A stretch of 64,000 nucleotides of DNA from Brachybacterium sp. FME24 (GTDB lineage: Bacteria > Actinomycetota > Actinomycetes > Actinomycetales > Dermabacteraceae), in the NCBI RefSeq assembly GCF_014897705.1, contig NZ_JABUXV010000020.1, forward strand, positions 1-64,000, given 5' to 3'. Shown here one piece after another: positions 38,092 through 47,004 of the stretch; within the stretch, counting starts at the first letter, position 1, and every line of letters begins with the position of its first letter. Below the pieces are notes generated by a model that searched no databases, was not told the DNA's origin, and was given only the letters and a program-made list of their open reading frames with translations. The position numbers and the translations under genes are program-made.

Positions 38092-39108
38092 TCAGCTCGC
38101 GGGGGGTCCGTCCGAGCCGCCGTCAGCGCCGCCCTCCCCGTCGACCCCGCTCTCGGCGCCGAACTCGTCCTCGTCGAGGTGGTGGCCCAGGTGGTGCCGG
38201 GCGAAGAGCAGGCATTGGCGCAGGATCTGCTCCCGGCGATCTGCGTTCCCGCTGGTGCTGACCTCGAGGAGCACCGAGCCCTCCCAGCCACGGTTGGCGA
38301 GGCGGCGCAGCACCTCGGCGCAGGGCTGGTTGCCCTCCCCCGGCGGCAGATGCTCGTCCTTGGTGGTGCGACCGGAGCCGTCGGCCAGGTGCAGGTGCGT
38401 GAGGCGGTCGCCGAGCCGGTCGATCATCTCCAGCGCATCGTCGCCGGCAGTGGCGGCATGGGAGAGATCGACGGTGACATGGGAGTAGTCCTCGTCGGTG
38501 GGATCGTGATCGGGCAGATAGTTCAGCAGCTCGCGCACTCCCAGTCGCCATGGGTACATGTTCTCCACCGCGATCGCGATCCCGTGCTTCCGCTCGAGCT
38601 CGGCGACCCCGGTGACGAATCCGCGGGCGTACTTGCCCTGCCACCGGAACGGCGGGTGGGCCACGATCGTCGGCACCCCCAGCTCCTTGGCGATCTCGAC
38701 GGTGCGCTCGACCTTGACCCAGGCGTCGCGACCCCACAGGCCCTGGAGGAAGAACAGGGTGGGTGCGTGCAGGGAGAGGATCGGCTGATCGTAGCGCTGG
38801 GAGTACGCGCGCAGCAGCTCCGGGTCCTGGCTGTCCTTGGCGTAGGACACCATCACCTCGACCCCGTCGTAACCGATCCGGTCTGCGAGGCGGAAGGCCT
38901 CCTCGACCCCGGCGGGGAACACGGACGAGGTGGACAGACCGACGGGGATACGGCGCTGCGGATCCTGCTCGCTGCGCGGATCGCCGGCCGAGAGCCGCTT
39001 GGACAGGGCCTCACGGTGGGTGTGCTGGGCCCGGTTGGGGCGGGTGTACGGCTTGCGGGCACCGTCTCGCGGTGCACTCGTCGACTGACGGTCACGGCGT
39101 GGGTTCAC
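38092..39108 (-). CDS. Sugar phosphate isomerase/epimerase (xylose isomerase-like TIM barrel)
   Basis: A 338-aa protein of the AP-endonuclease-2/xylose isomerase-like family. Metal-ligand positions are visible in YDGVEVM, LGVPTIVAHPPFRW, IAVENMYPW, VTVDLSHAATAG, HLHLADG and VLLEVSTSG. The first ~50 residues (basic, disordered) and the last ~25 (acidic, Gly-rich) are additions. The substrate is unknown. It lies upstream of oleA on the same strand with a 203-bp gap, so a functional link is not implied. Confidence 0.8.
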   Translation of the reverse strand: MNPRRDRQSTSAPRDGARKPYTRPNRAQHTHREALSKRLSAGDPRSEQDPQRRIPVGLSTSSVFPAGVEEAFRLADRIGYDGVEVMVSYAKDSQDPELLRAYSQRYDQPILSLHAPTLFFLQGLWGRDAWVKVERTVEIAKELGVPTIVAHPPFRWQGKYARGFVTGVAELERKHGIAIAVENMYPWRLGVRELLNYLPDHDPTDEDYSHVTVDLSHAATAGDDALEMIDRLGDRLTHLHLADGSGRTTKDEHLPPGEGNQPCAEVLRRLANRGWEGSVLLEVSTSGNADRREQILRQCLLFARHHLGHHLDEDEFGAESGVDGEGGADGGSDGPPAS

Positions 39109-39160
39109 GGCATCTCCTCGGACGGTGGGTCGGCGCAGTCAGTATGCAACAGCCCCGCCC

Positions 39161-39166
39161 TAGACT
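39161..39166 (+). promoter_or_regulatory. -10 element of leaderless acetyltransferase gene
   Basis: TAGACT is followed by seven bases and the ATG at 39174, with no ribosome-binding sequence. The same TAGACT-N7-ATG layout occurs at the HIT gene. Confidence 0.5.
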
Positions 39167-39173
39167 TGTGGGC

Positions 39174-40445
39174 ATGCGTGTTCGTGAACTCACCTCCGAC
39201 GACTACGTCGCCTACCGGACGATGACCTCGGGAGCCTTCGGGGGCTCGTTCCCGGAAGCCCAGGAGAAGGAGTCTCGTCCCTTCGCCGACGGCGAGATCC
39301 CTCTCGGCATCGACTCCTCGCAGCTCCCCGGAGGCGTCGACGGCGTGATCGCGGCCGGCGCCCGCATCCGCCGCGATCGCGTGGCCCTGGGAGGAGGCGT
39401 CGTCCGCTGCGGTGGGATCGGCGGGCTCGCCGTGCACCCCGCTCATCGGGGCGGCGGCCTGTTCGGTGCGCTGCTGACCGGGGTCATCGCCCGCTGCGAC
39501 GCGGAGGACATGCCGCTGTCGATGCTGTACCCCTCGAACCCGTCGATCTACCGTCGATTCGGTTACCAGGTGGTCGCCTCGGTGCCCACGGTGATCATTC
39601 CTCTGATGGATCTGCAGCGGATGCCGGCCGTGGCGGGCAGACGCCTGGTGCCGGTCACCGCGGAGACCGTGCCGCGTCTGCACGCCCTGTACCGAGAGTT
39701 GAGCGCGGGCGACAACGGGATGCTCCGGCGCGAGCCGCCACTGTTCGCCACGGGGATGCCCGGTGGCGGCTGGTCCGCCCTGCTGCTCGAGGACGTCGAC
39801 GGTCTTGACCACGGCTACATCTCCTGGACGCGCCTCGACGAGGACGCGCAGGGGGCTGGGCTGGACGTGCACGAGGTCTTCGGTCGCACCCGGGATGACC
39901 GCATCGCCCTGCTGCGCTCGCTCGGCTCGTGGTCGACGGTCACGGAACGTGCCCGCCTGCGGGTCCGCACCGAGGATCCGGTGCTCGACGCCCTGCCCGG
40001 CGGCGGGCTGCGCCCGGATCCCGGAACGCTGCCCCTGGTGATGATGCGTGTCATCGACACCGCCGCCGCGCTCGAGGCGCGCCGCGCCCCGGTGGGACTG
40101 TCCGGCTCCGTCCACCTGGTCGTCGAGGACCGCACGGTTCCGGCCGGCACCTGCCGCTCCGCAGGCCGCTGGATCGTCTCGGCGGCCGACGGGCGCATCA
40201 CCGTGGCGGCCCAGAAGAGCGACGGCGGTGGTGGCGGCGACGACGGTCGGGGCGGCGCTGGAGCCGAGGGCCCTCTCGGGACCGCACGCCTGGACGTCCA
40301 CGCCGCGTCGCTGCTCCTGACCGGTGGCCGTACCCTCGCCGACGCCCGCCGGCTGGACCTGGTGGCGACGGCGGATCCGTCGGCCGAATTCTTCCTGGAC
40401 GCTCTGCTCGCCGGCCCCCGCCCGAGCGTCATGGACGCCTTCTGA
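39174..40445 (+). CDS. Eis-like GNAT N-acetyltransferase
   Basis: A 423-aa protein of the Eis family. An N-terminal GNAT domain with the acetyl-CoA loop (GIGGLAVHPAHRGGGLFGAL) is followed by a second GNAT-like region and a C-terminal sterol-carrier-like fold. As in mycobacterial Eis, the chain ends in Phe, whose carboxylate is part of the active site. Family members acetylate aminoglycosides or other amines; the physiological substrate is unknown. A Gly/Asp-rich insert of ~20 residues sits near residue 345-365. It is divergent from the isomerase-like gene. Confidence 0.82.
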   Translation: MRVRELTSDDYVAYRTMTSGAFGGSFPEAQEKESRPFADGEIPLGIDSSQLPGGVDGVIAAGARIRRDRVALGGGVVRCGGIGGLAVHPAHRGGGLFGALLTGVIARCDAEDMPLSMLYPSNPSIYRRFGYQVVASVPTVIIPLMDLQRMPAVAGRRLVPVTAETVPRLHALYRELSAGDNGMLRREPPLFATGMPGGGWSALLLEDVDGLDHGYISWTRLDEDAQGAGLDVHEVFGRTRDDRIALLRSLGSWSTVTERARLRVRTEDPVLDALPGGGLRPDPGTLPLVMMRVIDTAAALEARRAPVGLSGSVHLVVEDRTVPAGTCRSAGRWIVSAADGRITVAAQKSDGGGGGDDGRGGAGAEGPLGTARLDVHAASLLLTGGRTLADARRLDLVATADPSAEFFLDALLAGPRPSVMDAF

Positions 40446-40518
40446 GCCTCGACCACCGTACGCTGGCGCTTCTGCTGATCCCGCCCCTGTCTGCCGTCGA
40501 CCCCCGGAGCACACCCGC

Positions 40519-41136
40519 ATGGCCAAGCTGCACTTCAAGTACGGAGCGATGAACTCCGGTAAGTCCGACACCCTCATCAAGACCGCCTACAACTACGACG
40601 AGCGGGGCCTGGCCACCCTGACCGTGAAGCCGGCGCTCGATACGAAGGGCGAGGACTGGGTCGTGGCTCGTGGCGGCGCCCGTCGCCGCGTCGATGTGCT
40701 CGCCCACCAGGGTGAGGACCTGCGCGCCCGGGTGCATGCCGTCGCTGATCAAGGGGGGCTGCGTCCGTTGTACTGCGTCCTGGTCGACGAGTCGCAGTTC
40801 CTCGAGCCGATCCAGATCGATCACCTGTTCCGGATCGCCAAGAAGGACGGCATCTCCGTGATCTGCTACGGGCTGCGCACCGATTTCCGCACCGTGATGT
40901 TCCCCGGTGCGACCCGGCTGTTCGAGCTGGCCGACAACGTGGAGAAGCTGCCCACGATGTGTCGCTGCGGGTCTCAGGCCGAGTTCAACTGCCGGGTGGT
41001 GGAGGGTCGATACGTCTTCGAGGGGGACCAGGTCGCGATCGACGAATCCTCGGCCGGCGCCGTCACCTATGTGTCGTTGTGCGGACCGTGCTTCCTGCAG
41101 GAGCAGCGCACCGCCGGTGTCTCGGTCCTCGGCTGA
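40519..41136 (+). CDS. tdk: Thymidine kinase
   Basis: A type II thymidine kinase of 205 aa that salvages thymidine to dTMP. The P-loop is in FKYGAMNSGKSDTLIK, the DESQF motif follows (VLVDESQFLEP), and a zinc site is formed by CRCG and CGPC. The lasso region near the C-terminus is present (VVEGRYVFEGDQVAID). The start is the ATG at 40519; the upstream in-frame sequence belongs to the preceding gene's region. It lies 73 bp after the acetyltransferase gene and may be co-transcribed. Confidence 0.95.
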   Translation: MAKLHFKYGAMNSGKSDTLIKTAYNYDERGLATLTVKPALDTKGEDWVVARGGARRRVDVLAHQGEDLRARVHAVADQGGLRPLYCVLVDESQFLEPIQIDHLFRIAKKDGISVICYGLRTDFRTVMFPGATRLFELADNVEKLPTMCRCGSQAEFNCRVVEGRYVFEGDQVAIDESSAGAVTYVSLCGPCFLQEQRTAGVSVLG

Positions 41137-41189
41137 CTCGGCTCCCGTACGTCTACGAGGTCGCCCGGCTCGTCGGCCCTGGCGCAGAC

Positions 41190-41225
41190 GTGCGCTGTGC
41201 TTCCCGTGGTGGAAGCACAGCGCAC
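41190..41225. terminator. Perfect 15-bp hairpin between convergent tdk and ytxH-like genes
   Basis: GTGCGCTGTGCTTCC and its exact complement GGAAGCACAGCGCAC flank a 6-nt loop. With no T-tract on either side it would act as a GC-rich bidirectional terminator. Confidence 0.75.
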
Positions 41226-41263
41226 AGTGCTGTGACGCCGGGGCGCGCCCCGGCCGGTGCAGC

Positions 41264-41638
41264 TCAGGAGCTGAGCGGGCGATCCTCGCCGACCTCGGCA
41301 TCGCCGCCGACGCTCGCGCTGTCCTCGGACTTCCCCGCGAGGGTCGAGGCGTCGTCGTCGAGCTGCGCGTCCTTGTCGCTGCCGATGCGGTCCTTCGCGG
41401 ACGCCGCAGCACCGGATACCGCACCCTGCACGTTGGAGGCGACCTCCGGGGCCTTCTCCTTCACGCTGGCGGCAGTGTCCTGCGCGACGCCCTTGGCCTG
41501 CGCGGCACGGCGCTGGACCTCAGGATCGTCGGCGACCTGCCGCGCGGTGCGCTCGAGGGATTCGTAGGGTCCACGGCCGGTGCGGGAACCGACCACGAAG
41601 CCGATGGCAAGTCCGGTCAGGAAAATGAACTTCTTCAT
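41264..41638 (-). CDS. YtxH domain protein
   Basis: A 124-aa small membrane-anchored protein. The N-terminal MKKFIFLTGLAIGFVVGSRTGRGPY is the YtxH/gas-vesicle-like opening with one hydrophobic segment. The rest is a helical Ala/Glu/Lys-rich tail with an acidic Asp-rich end. YtxH proteins are general-stress proteins of unknown mechanism. GGAGG is placed correctly before the ATG at 41638. Confidence 0.8.
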   Translation of the reverse strand: MKKFIFLTGLAIGFVVGSRTGRGPYESLERTARQVADDPEVQRRAAQAKGVAQDTAASVKEKAPEVASNVQGAVSGAAASAKDRIGSDKDAQLDDDASTLAGKSEDSASVGGDAEVGEDRPLSS

Positions 41639-41654
41639 CGCTGCCTCCAGGGAT

Positions 41655-41683
41655 CGTCTATGTCGTGTTCCGCATCGTGTCAC
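41655..41683 (-). promoter_or_regulatory. Promoter of the ytxH-like gene
   Basis: On the minus strand -35 GTGACA (41678-41683), a 17-bp spacer and -10 TAGACG (41655-41660). The predicted start leaves a short leader that contains GGAGG. Confidence 0.5.
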
Positions 41684-41946
41684 AGGAAGATCACGAGGTC
41701 CCGTCGACCCGACCGAGCGGTCCAGGCAGCACCCCCGCGGTGCGGGGCCCCGCACCTGTCGCCCCGATCCGCTCCCGGTGCCGTCTCGCTCGCACTGTCT
41801 TGCTGTCTTGTCGAGCCCGTCCCGGCTCCCATTCCAGTGCCGCTCCCTCGTTTCGTCCCCGATCGGTCCCCGTCTCGTCCCCGTCCGGTCACAGAACCTC
41901 CACGCCGAGCGGGTACGGGACACAGCCAGCACCCCCGCCGAGGCTC

Positions 41947-41976
41947 TACGATCGAGGCAGGGCAAAGAAGCCCTGC
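41947..41976 (+). promoter_or_regulatory. putA promoter -10 and 5'-end hairpin
   Basis: The 386-bp divergent space 41639-42024 has no gene. A -10 TACGAT is at 41947-41952, and a hairpin GCAGGGC / GCCCTGC (41957-41963, 41970-41976) begins at the predicted 5' end of the putA mRNA. The stretch 41700-41890 is strikingly pyrimidine-rich on the plus strand, with many GTCCC/GTCTC words but no longer repeat. Confidence 0.4.
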
Positions 41977-42024
41977 GCCGACCGTCCCCGCCGTGCTCCG
42001 CACGGCGACCGAGGAGAAGACACT

Positions 42025-45000
42025 TTGTCCCCGTCGCAGTTCCCGCTCGATGAGCGCATGTCCACCACGTTGACCATCGAGGACGTCGCCGCTCAGGTGC
42101 GCACCTGGGTCGATGCCGCCGCCACCCGTTCGGTTCCCGGGCCCGCGAAGCTGTTGTCGGATGTGCTGCGCGACCCCAAGGGCCTGGACTTCACGCTCGC
42201 CTTCGTGGACCGCGTGATCCGCCCCGAAGATCCCAAGGCCGCCGCCGTCGAACTGCGTCGCCTCGCCCAGGACCCACCGGCCTTCCTGCCTCCCGCCCTG
42301 CGACGTGTGGTCTCGCTCGGGGGCATCGCCTCCCGCGTTGCTCCCACGCTCGTGGTGCCCACCGCGCAGGCCGCGATGCGCACGATGGTCTCCCACCTCA
42401 TCCTCGACGCCCGCAGCGGCCCGCTGTCGTCGGCGATCGCACGGCTCACCGCCGACGGCACCACGTTGAACATCAACCTCCTGGGCGAGGCCGTGCTCGG
42501 CGCGCAGGAGGCCACGCGGCGTCTGCAGGGCGTCCGCGAGCTCGTCGGCCGCCACGACATCGACTACGCGTCCATCAAGGTCTCCTCGATCGTGGACCAC
42601 CTGCCGCTGTGGGCCGCTGCCCAGACCGTCGACCACATCGTGGAGACCCTGCTGCCGCTCTATCTCGACGCAGCCCGAGGCGAGCACCCCACCTTCCTCA
42701 ACATGGACATGGAGGAGTACCGGGACCTCGAGCTCACCCTGCAGGTCTTCGAGAAGCTCCTGGACCGGCCCGAACTCGCCCAGCTGCACGCCGGCATCGT
42801 CCTGCAGGCCTACCTGCCCGATGCCCCCACCGCGATGGCCCGCCTGCGGCGCTTCGCGCGGCGCCGTGTCGCCGAAGGCGGAGCACCGATCAAGGTACGC
42901 CTGGTCAAGGGCGCGAACCTCGCGATGGAGAAGGTCGATGCGTCCGTCCATGGATGGCCGCAGGCGCCCCTGCTCAGCAAGGAGGAGACCGACGCTCAGT
43001 ACAAGCGGATGCTCCTGGACGCCTTGCATCCCGAACAGCTCGCCTCCGTGCACCTGGGCGTCGCCGGCCACAATCTGTTCGACGTCGCCTTCGCACACCT
43101 GCTGATGGGTGAGCGCGGGATCCCCGCGGGCGAGGGCAGCGGAGTCGAGTTCGAGATGCTCGCCGGGATGACTCCCGGCCAGCAGGCCGTGGTCCGGGAG
43201 TCGACCGGCTCGATGCGGCTCTACGTCCCCGTGGTCCACCCGAAGCACTTCGACGTGGCCGTCTCCTACCTGGTTCGTCGTCTCGAGGAGAACGCCTCCT
43301 CCGAGAACTTCCTGTCGGCAGCCTTCGAGCTCGACACCGCGCCCGAGCTGTTCGAGCGGGAGGAGCACCGTTTCTCCCTCGCCCTGGAACGCGCCCTGCG
43401 GGAGACCTCACCGTCCACCCACCGCGACCAGGATCGCGCCACCGAGACCGACGGCGCCGTGGCGCAGATGGGCTCCTCCGCCCTGCCGGCGGTCCCCGGC
43501 GCCTTCCGCAACACTCCCGACACCGATCTGTCGACCCCCGCGAACCAAGCCTGGGGCGAGCAGATCACCCACCGCGTCCGCAGCTCCACCCTCGGGCAGG
43601 ACGAGGTGCGCGCTGCACGGATCGAGACCGTCACCGGCGTGGACGAGACCATCACCCGTGCCCTGGTCGCTCAGCGGGAATGGGCCGCGCTCGGCGTCGA
43701 GAAGCGCGCGATGGTGCTGCGACGGGTCGCCGGAACTCTCGCCGCCCACCGTGCCGACCTGCTGGAGGTCATGGCCTCGGAGACCGGGAAGACCCTCGAG
43801 CAGGGCGATCCCGAGGCCAGCGAGGCGATCGACTTCGCGCTCTACTACGCCGAACAGGCCGAGCGCCTGGACGCCCAGCCCGATGTGGCCTTCTCGCCGC
43901 GCCCCCTGACCCTGGTGACCCCGCCCTGGAACTTCCCGGTCGCAATCCCCACCGGCGGAGCCCTCGCGGCCCTGGTCACCGGCAGCGCCGTGATCATGAA
44001 GCCGGCGCCGCAGGCCCGCCGTTGCGGCGCCCTGCTCGGTCGCCTGTTCCATGAGGCCGGGGTCCCCGAGGGGGTCTTCACCCTCGTCGACGTCCCGGAG
44101 AACGAGGTCGGGGAGGCGCTGATCTCCGATCCGAGGATCGATCAGCTCATCCTCACCGGCGGCTACGAGACGGCCGCCCTGTTCGCCTCGTGGCGGCCCG
44201 AGCTGCGGATCCTCGCCGAGACCAGCGGCAAGAACGCGATCGTCGTGACCCCGCACGCGGATCTCGACCTGGCCGCACGAGACATCGCCGCGAGCGCCTT
44301 CGGGCACGCCGGCCAGAAGTGCTCGGCAGCGTCCCTGGTGATCACCGTCGGCTCGGTGTCCCACTCCCGCCGCTTCTCCGCGCAGCTCGCCGACGCCGTG
44401 CTCAGCCTGCACGTCGGGGAGCCGACGGACCCGACCGTGCAGATGGGTCCGGTCATCGAGGCCCCCGGGGAGAAGCTCGCCTCGGGCCTGACGGAGCTCG
44501 GCGACGGGGAGTCCTGGCTCGCCCGTCCCCGGCAGCTCGATGACAGCGGTCGCGTCTTCTCCCCCGGCGTCCGCACCGGCGTCGAAGAGGGTTCGGCGTT
44601 CCATCGCACCGAGTACTTCGGTCCGGTGCTCGGGATGATGCATGCGCACACCCTCGAGGACGCCATGCGGATGCAGAACGGCACCGAGTTCGGTCTCACC
44701 GCCGGGCTCCACTCCCTGGATCCCGGGGAGATCGCCCGGTGGACCGACCACGTCGAAGCCGGGAACCTGTACGTCAACCGCGGCATCACCGGGGCGATCG
44801 TGCAGCGTCAGCCCTTCGGCGGCTGGAAGCGCTCCGCGATCGGCCAGACCGCGAAGGCCGGCGGCCCGAACTACCTGGTGCACCTGATGGATGCGGCCGA
44901 CGCCGGCGATCTCGCGGGCACCGGCGGGACGCGCGACGACGAGGCGTGGCTCGCCGCCGCGCGTCACTCCGACCGCGAGCACTGGGCGAGCACGTTCGCC

Positions 45001-45492
45001 CCGCGCGACGTGCAGGATCTCCATGGCGAGATCAACGTCCTGCGGCACCTGCCGCTCCCGGTCCTCGTGCGCGCCGCCGCGGGGACCACCGCCGCGGAAC
45101 TGACGCGGGTGCTGCATGCTGCGGCGACCGTCGGCGCCGACGTGGAGGTGTCGCTCGCCGATGCCGCACTGGTATCGATCGCCGCCGGTGCCGGGTTCGA
45201 GGACTCCCGGATGCAGGTCGAGGACGCCGAGGCCTTCGCCCTGCGCATCCCGCGCGTCGAGCAGCGGCGCATCCGCCTCATCGGGGAGGCCGACGATCAC
45301 CTGCGCACCGCGATCGCTGATCGCATCGACGTCGCGCTGTTCACTGGAACGGTGGTGGCCAGCGGGCGCGCCGAACTGCTGACCTTCCTGCACGAGCAGG
45401 CGATCAGCGCGACGGATCATCGGTATGGGAACCCGCTGCCCCATCGGCTCGATCTCACCGGCGCGGGCGGCTGGACCCGAGGAGCCTCCTGA
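42025..45492 (+). CDS. putA: Bifunctional proline dehydrogenase / L-glutamate gamma-semialdehyde dehydrogenase
   Basis: An 1155-aa PutA-type enzyme oxidising proline to glutamate in two steps. The FAD-binding proline dehydrogenase barrel (about 30-430, with VKGANLAMEKVDASVHGWPQ) is followed by an aldehyde dehydrogenase domain (about 540-990). The latter has WNFPVAIPTGG, ETSGKNAIVV and the catalytic Cys at about 766 in GQKCSA. A C-terminal segment of ~150 residues follows. There is no DNA-binding ribbon-helix-helix domain. I chose the TTG at 42025 because GAGGAGA is seven bases upstream; the ATG at 42058 is the alternative. Confidence 0.93.
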   Translation: MSPSQFPLDERMSTTLTIEDVAAQVRTWVDAAATRSVPGPAKLLSDVLRDPKGLDFTLAFVDRVIRPEDPKAAAVELRRLAQDPPAFLPPALRRVVSLGGIASRVAPTLVVPTAQAAMRTMVSHLILDARSGPLSSAIARLTADGTTLNINLLGEAVLGAQEATRRLQGVRELVGRHDIDYASIKVSSIVDHLPLWAAAQTVDHIVETLLPLYLDAARGEHPTFLNMDMEEYRDLELTLQVFEKLLDRPELAQLHAGIVLQAYLPDAPTAMARLRRFARRRVAEGGAPIKVRLVKGANLAMEKVDASVHGWPQAPLLSKEETDAQYKRMLLDALHPEQLASVHLGVAGHNLFDVAFAHLLMGERGIPAGEGSGVEFEMLAGMTPGQQAVVRESTGSMRLYVPVVHPKHFDVAVSYLVRRLEENASSENFLSAAFELDTAPELFEREEHRFSLALERALRETSPSTHRDQDRATETDGAVAQMGSSALPAVPGAFRNTPDTDLSTPANQAWGEQITHRVRSSTLGQDEVRAARIETVTGVDETITRALVAQREWAALGVEKRAMVLRRVAGTLAAHRADLLEVMASETGKTLEQGDPEASEAIDFALYYAEQAERLDAQPDVAFSPRPLTLVTPPWNFPVAIPTGGALAALVTGSAVIMKPAPQARRCGALLGRLFHEAGVPEGVFTLVDVPENEVGEALISDPRIDQLILTGGYETAALFASWRPELRILAETSGKNAIVVTPHADLDLAARDIAASAFGHAGQKCSAASLVITVGSVSHSRRFSAQLADAVLSLHVGEPTDPTVQMGPVIEAPGEKLASGLTELGDGESWLARPRQLDDSGRVFSPGVRTGVEEGSAFHRTEYFGPVLGMMHAHTLEDAMRMQNGTEFGLTAGLHSLDPGEIARWTDHVEAGNLYVNRGITGAIVQRQPFGGWKRSAIGQTAKAGGPNYLVHLMDAADAGDLAGTGGTRDDEAWLAAARHSDREHWASTFAPRDVQDLHGEINVLRHLPLPVLVRAAAGTTAAELTRVLHAAATVGADVEVSLADAALVSIAAGAGFEDSRMQVEDAEAFALRIPRVEQRRIRLIGEADDHLRTAIADRIDVALFTGTVVASGRAELLTFLHEQAISATDHRYGNPLPHRLDLTGAGGWTRGAS

Positions 45493-45541
45493 GCACTGCG
45501 CGCCTGACCCCCCGCGCTCCTGGGTCCTCGATCCCGTGAAC

Positions 45542-45585
45542 GGGCGCACCGCCGACGGTGCGCCCCGGGCCGAGGCGCGCCTCGG
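45542..45585 (+). terminator. putA terminator
   Basis: A perfect 10-bp stem GGGCGCACCG / CGGTGCGCCC closes on CCGA (45542-45565). A second palindrome, CCGAGGCGCGCCTCGG, follows at 45570-45585. Confidence 0.65.
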
Positions 45586-45651
45586 GGAGAGCGCGTCTCG
45601 GGAGTCGTACCCTGTCCAGAATATTCCTGAGCACGAGTCCGGAGGCGTTCC

Positions 45652-46770
45652 ATGACCGACGGTGACCCGACCCGACCTGGCAGCGACGCCGAGCGCCGTC
45701 CCACGCCTTCGGCGGAGACCGCTGCACCGGCACGTCGGCAGCGGGATCCGTTCCTGGACAACGCACGGGGCCTCCTCATCACTCTCGTCGTCGTCGGCCA
45801 CACGCTCGAGTGCTTCGACGGGAAGAACGTGTTCCTCGGAGGCGCGATCCACACCTGGATCTACTCGTTCCACATGGCGGCCTTCGTCGCGATCTCCGGG
45901 TTCCTCTCCCGCTCGTACCGCAACGAGCCCCGTCAGGTGCGTCGAATGCTGACGTCGATGGCCGTGCCGTTCCTCATCTTCCAGGTGCTCCATGAATTCG
46001 GCAGGATGCTCCTCCTGGGTCAGGAGTTCCACCTGCAGTTGATCACTGCGGCGTGGACGCTGTGGTTCCTGCTGGCGCTGCTGATGTGGCGACTGGTGAC
46101 ACCCGTGCTCCGCGTCCTGCGCTACCCGCTCGTGTTCGCGGTCGCGATCGCGGTCATCGTCCCGCTGGATGCGGACCTGGATTCGACGTTCACCCTGGGT
46201 CGATTCTTCTCGATGCTGCCGTTCTTCGTGCTGGGACTGGTGACGACTCCGGAGAGGCTCGAGAAGCTGAAGGCGATGCCGCATCGCTGGATCGGCGCAG
46301 TCGTCCTCGTCCTGGTGCTGGCCGTCTCCTTCGCCACCCACGAGCGATTCTCGGTCGCGATCTTCTTCCTCCGCAGCAACTACGACAACGGGCCCTACGG
46401 CACCGCGACGAGCATCGTCATGCAGCTGCTCGTGCTCGCGGCAGGCATGATCGGGACGGTCGCGTTCCTGCTCGTCACGCCGCGGGGCCAGACGATCTGG
46501 ACAGCACTCGGCACCCGCTCCCTGACCATCTACCTCCTGCACCCGCTCGTGCTCCTGCCCTTCCGGTACGCCGAGGAACCGTTCGCCTGGGCGGAGTCGT
46601 GGTGGGCACCGATCCCGGTCGTGCTGATCGGCCTGGCGATCACGGCGGTGCTCTCCCGCGGCATCGTCGCCACCGCGACACGCTGGGTGACGGACCCTCC
46701 GATCGGCAACCTGTTCGTGCGGCCGGATCAGCCGGACCAGCAGGCCCCCGCACGGCGAGTGGGCACCTGA
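45652..46770 (+). CDS. Acyltransferase-3 family membrane protein
   Basis: A 372-aa protein with about ten membrane spans. The family histidine lies in LVVVGHTLECFDG near the N-terminus, followed by the YSFHMAAFVAISGFL segment typical of fucose-4-O-acetylase/OafA-like enzymes. It probably O-acetylates a surface glycan or exported sugar. GGAGG is seven bases before the ATG. It stands alone between putA and the GH76 gene; the GH76 neighbour hints at glycan metabolism but does not prove a link. Confidence 0.83.
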   Translation: MTDGDPTRPGSDAERRPTPSAETAAPARRQRDPFLDNARGLLITLVVVGHTLECFDGKNVFLGGAIHTWIYSFHMAAFVAISGFLSRSYRNEPRQVRRMLTSMAVPFLIFQVLHEFGRMLLLGQEFHLQLITAAWTLWFLLALLMWRLVTPVLRVLRYPLVFAVAIAVIVPLDADLDSTFTLGRFFSMLPFFVLGLVTTPERLEKLKAMPHRWIGAVVLVLVLAVSFATHERFSVAIFFLRSNYDNGPYGTATSIVMQLLVLAAGMIGTVAFLLVTPRGQTIWTALGTRSLTIYLLHPLVLLPFRYAEEPFAWAESWWAPIPVVLIGLAITAVLSRGIVATATRWVTDPPIGNLFVRPDQPDQQAPARRVGT

Positions 46771-46826
46771 GTCGGCGGAGTTGAGTGTCTGAGGTGGCGG
46801 GTGTCAGCGCCGCTGCGGGCCTGACG

Positions 46827-46869
46827 TCTGGGCATCTGGGCATCTGGGCATCTGGGCATCTGGGCATCT
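46827..46869. repeat. 8-bp tandem repeat (TCTGGGCA, five copies)
   Basis: Five exact copies of TCTGGGCA (46827-46866) plus a partial TCT lie in the 234-bp space between the acyltransferase and GH76 genes. The unit is not a multiple of three. It is followed within 20 bp by the small hairpin CTGCG-N5-CGCAG. Confidence 0.9.
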
Positions 46870-47004
46870 ACTGCGATGGGCGCAGCTTCGGAGCGGACGA
46901 AGCGGGGGTTTCTGTACCGCTTAAGCAGAATAGGGTGCGGTGCCTCACATCCACGGCTAGCGTGGAGGAGCCCCGCCCCCGATCGCACGCAGAGGTGCCT
47001 CGCC

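Noticed and set aside
41700-41890. Pyrimidine-rich GTCCC/GTCTC stretch as an ordered repeat or binding array
   Set aside because: Word spacing is irregular and no unit longer than about 8 bp recurs; it looks like compositional bias only.
43408-46542. Very long open frame (over 1000 codons) antisense to putA and the acyltransferase gene
   Set aside because: The translation is low-complexity (Gly/Ala/Arg/Asp/His-rich) without motifs, and the plus-strand genes here have clear catalytic residues. Long antisense frames are expected in GC-rich DNA.
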